NCBI RefSeq assembly: GCF_000316665.1
Contig: NC_019678.1
Coordinates: forward strand, 930,001 to 994,000
DNA: 64,000 bases
Direction: 5' to 3'
Source: Rivularia sp. PCC 7116
GTDB taxonomy: Bacteria; Cyanobacteriota; Cyanobacteriia; Cyanobacteriales; Nostocaceae
The notes below the pieces were generated by a model. That model saw nothing but the letters and a program-made list of their open reading frames with translations. It was not told the origin of the DNA and did not search any database. Positions 62,256 to 64,000 of this stretch are shown piece by piece. Numbering within the stretch: position 1 is the stretch's first letter; every line of letters starts with the position of its first letter. Both the position numbers and the translations under genes were made by a program.

Positions 62256-64000
62256 ATGGCACCAAGTATAGATTACGAGCAGATGTATAAGCAGGCTTAT
62301 AATGCCTACGTCAATCAAAATTACACTGAAGCTGCTACCCTTATTGACCAAGTAGTACAGCATTTAACTAAAGACCCGAATGCTCTTTTATTAAAGGGTC
62401 ATGTATATTATGTTTTACAAAAATATAATATAGCTAAAGAAGCATATAATACAGTCTTAAATTTAACTACTGACCAAGAACTTCTTGATTTTGCTCGTAA
62501 TGGTTTAGAAAATATTAGTCATTACCAAGCCGAATTAGATGCTCAAAGTTTTGAAGTTGACAATGGAAGCGAGGACATAGATTTACCGGATTCTTCATCC
62601 GAAGAAATACAGCCTGCTGAAAATTTGTTTGATGAAAGTGCTAGCAGCAGTAATTCGGATAGCAATAATTTCACTTTTTCTTCTGAAAACGCTTCGGAAG
62701 ATGAAGGTAAAGAAGTTACAGATTTACTTAACGAAGCAAAGAGTCCTTTTGATATAGGTGCCGACAGTCAAATATTTGATGCGATACCAAATTTTGAAGA
62801 GGAGAATCTGAGTGAGGATAATCCTTTTGCTCAGAGCGAACTAAAACCAGCAGATACAGATGTTCATCAAAACGGGGAAGGAGTTTCTAAACCCGAGCTT
62901 GAACTACCTTCTTTTTGGCAAGAAGATATTTCAGCAAGTAATTCAAAGGATTCCGCTGCCGCAGGTGATGATTCATCTTCGTCTGGTGAAGAATATTCTC
63001 CTTTTTCAAAATTAGAAGTTGACGACAACTCGAATCAAAACCAATTTGCACCTTCAGCTGATTTACCACCTACGAGCAGCCTGCAAGAAGAAGATTTATT
63101 TTTCGAGGATAATCCAGGTGAGGATAGTGAAAGCTTTAGTTTACCGAGCAATTTTTTTAGTGAAGACTTTTCGGTAGATGACACCCAAGCAAAAACTTTT
63201 TCATCTTCGGCTCGGGGTTTAGATCGTGTCTCGGATAGTTTTTCTGAAATGTCTTCTGTTGAAGAAGATTTTTCTCGCGAGCAATCTTCAGAATTGTTAG
63301 AATCGTCGCAATTATCTGAAGAATCTACGGCATCTGAGCAAAATAAACCAGGCGATGATAGTTTCGACTTAGATGCATTTGAAGAAGTTTTTGGTGCTGA
63401 AGATTTCGTTACTAATAATGAAGACACCAAGAGTATTGCTAAAGCTGTTAATACCAACAGTAGTACTAACAGCAGTAATATCGAGTATTTAGACGATTTT
63501 GACGAATTTGATGACTTAGGAAATATTTCGGGATTCGATTTATCCAATGGAAATCCAGCATTTTCCGATGTAATACCTGATTCTGGTTCGCTACGAACTA
63601 ATGGAGCTTTGAGCGGTGAGAACATGGAAAGTTCTTTGCCCAGTGAAATTAGTAACAGTATTTCCAACGATGAATTGGGAGACAGTATAGATGATGATGC
63701 TCCCGTAGGCGAAAGGGATGCAGAACTGTTTAGTATCACAAATTCCCAAGAAGCGGTTCCAGTCTTTACTCAGAATGATGACAATAAAGTTGAAGCGCAA
63801 GTAAATGTGGAGCAGGGAGTTTTTGCTGCTTTAGAAAATGCTCCTTTGAAAACCAAACAATGGTTAACTGCTGGAATTGTAGGTGTTGTTTCTTCTGTCG
63901 TAGTAGCTACAGTCAGTTTTGGAGCAACAAGTATATCTCCAGCAAATCAGCGGGAATCCATACGTAATACTGGTTGGATAATGGCATTTGCGGCTGGAAT
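62256..64000 (+). CDS. hmpD: HmpD, methyl-accepting chemotaxis protein, partial
   Basis: The gene is open to the window's end, giving 581 residues without a stop. It begins MAPSIDYEQMYKQAYNAYVN with a TPR-like helical repeat at about 10-95. A very acidic, serine-rich low-complexity region follows at about 100-520, and then a membrane helix at about 535-557 (WLTAGIVGVVSSVVVATVSF). HAMP, GAF and MCP signalling domains should lie beyond the window. The same order, TPR-acidic linker-transmembrane, is found in HmpD. GGAGG before the ATG (62256) supports the start. hmpE (CheA) is expected next. Confidence 0.85.
   Translation, partial: MAPSIDYEQMYKQAYNAYVNQNYTEAATLIDQVVQHLTKDPNALLLKGHVYYVLQKYNIAKEAYNTVLNLTTDQELLDFARNGLENISHYQAELDAQSFEVDNGSEDIDLPDSSSEEIQPAENLFDESASSSNSDSNNFTFSSENASEDEGKEVTDLLNEAKSPFDIGADSQIFDAIPNFEEENLSEDNPFAQSELKPADTDVHQNGEGVSKPELELPSFWQEDISASNSKDSAAAGDDSSSSGEEYSPFSKLEVDDNSNQNQFAPSADLPPTSSLQEEDLFFEDNPGEDSESFSLPSNFFSEDFSVDDTQAKTFSSSARGLDRVSDSFSEMSSVEEDFSREQSSELLESSQLSEESTASEQNKPGDDSFDLDAFEEVFGAEDFVTNNEDTKSIAKAVNTNSSTNSSNIEYLDDFDEFDDLGNISGFDLSNGNPAFSDVIPDSGSLRTNGALSGENMESSLPSEISNSISNDELGDSIDDDAPVGERDAELFSITNSQEAVPVFTQNDDNKVEAQVNVEQGVFAALENAPLKTKQWLTAGIVGVVSSVVVATVSFGATSISPANQRESIRNTGWIMAFAAG

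Noticed and set aside
63035-63739. 234-aa serine-rich minus-strand ORF
   Set aside because: It is the complement of the acidic, serine-rich linker of hmpD, whose reading frame is continuous from a good start.

Overview
The window is chromosomal DNA of a filamentous, probably heterocyst-forming or at least hormogonium-forming cyanobacterium (Nostocales such as Calothrix, Rivularia or Nostoc relatives). The evidence is gene content: Gap2-type GAPDH, a CYP38-like lumenal cyclophilin, HemJ, IctB, Rre1/Ycf29, cyanoexosortase, PatA-type regulators, and an Hmp (hormogonium motility and polysaccharide) chemotaxis locus. The DNA is AT-rich, carries many HIP1 octamers (GCGATCGC) and short heptamer repeats, and has long AT-rich spacers. 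I saw no rRNA, tRNA or CRISPR array.

Layout. 0-5.1 kb: a bcsB-bcsA-like cellulose synthase pair with a PilZ domain. 5.3-9 kb: CPBP protease, DUF3326 protein, a broken DUF1877 gene, a PD-(D/E)XK-like protein, a 59-aa small protein and a [2Fe-2S] ferredoxin. 9.2-11.8 kb: aconitase B. 11.9-14.5 kb: a repeat-rich stretch with a clean 177-bp MITE nested in another palindromic repeat, a Rid-family gene with a neighbouring AraC regulator, and an unknown 115-aa gene whose 3' end and downstream hairpins are duplicated. 14.8-21 kb: EamA transporter, PhyH-type dioxygenase, and a CBS-PAS histidine kinase next to a REC-EAL c-di-GMP phosphodiesterase. 21.5 kb: a second MITE. 21.7-31.7 kb: housekeeping genes (cyclophilin, smpB, thiL, gap2, murC, murB, ybaB, LMW phosphatase). 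31.8-36 kb: dynamin-like GTPase and two tandem rhomboid proteases. 35.9-42.9 kb: a minus-strand exopolysaccharide and cyanoexosortase block (DegT aminotransferase, exosortase, its partner, Wza, Wzc). 43.9-50.6 kb: a GAF protein resembling a histidine kinase but lacking the phospho-acceptor histidine, IctB, Rre1-like regulator, a pheophorbide-oxygenase-like Rieske protein and HemJ. 50.6-57.7 kb: a start-less membrane ORF, composite repeats, DUF6671 protein, a Bgt-type amino-acid ABC transporter, a peptidoglycan-binding protein, ung and tilS. 57.7-64 kb: hmpF divergent from hmpA-hmpB-hmpC-hmpD, the last running off the window.

A common thread is surface polysaccharide and motility: cellulose synthase with a c-di-GMP sensor domain, a c-di-GMP phosphodiesterase with a likely partner kinase, a Wza/Wzc export system with a protein-sorting exosortase, and the Hmp system that drives pilus-based gliding and polysaccharide secretion. 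No wholly unknown multi-gene system is evident. The least explained items are the duplicated gene end with bipartite hairpins near 13.7-14.1 kb, the six-copy TGCTAA cluster at 14.6 kb, the two MITEs, and the apparent pseudokinase at 43.9 kb.
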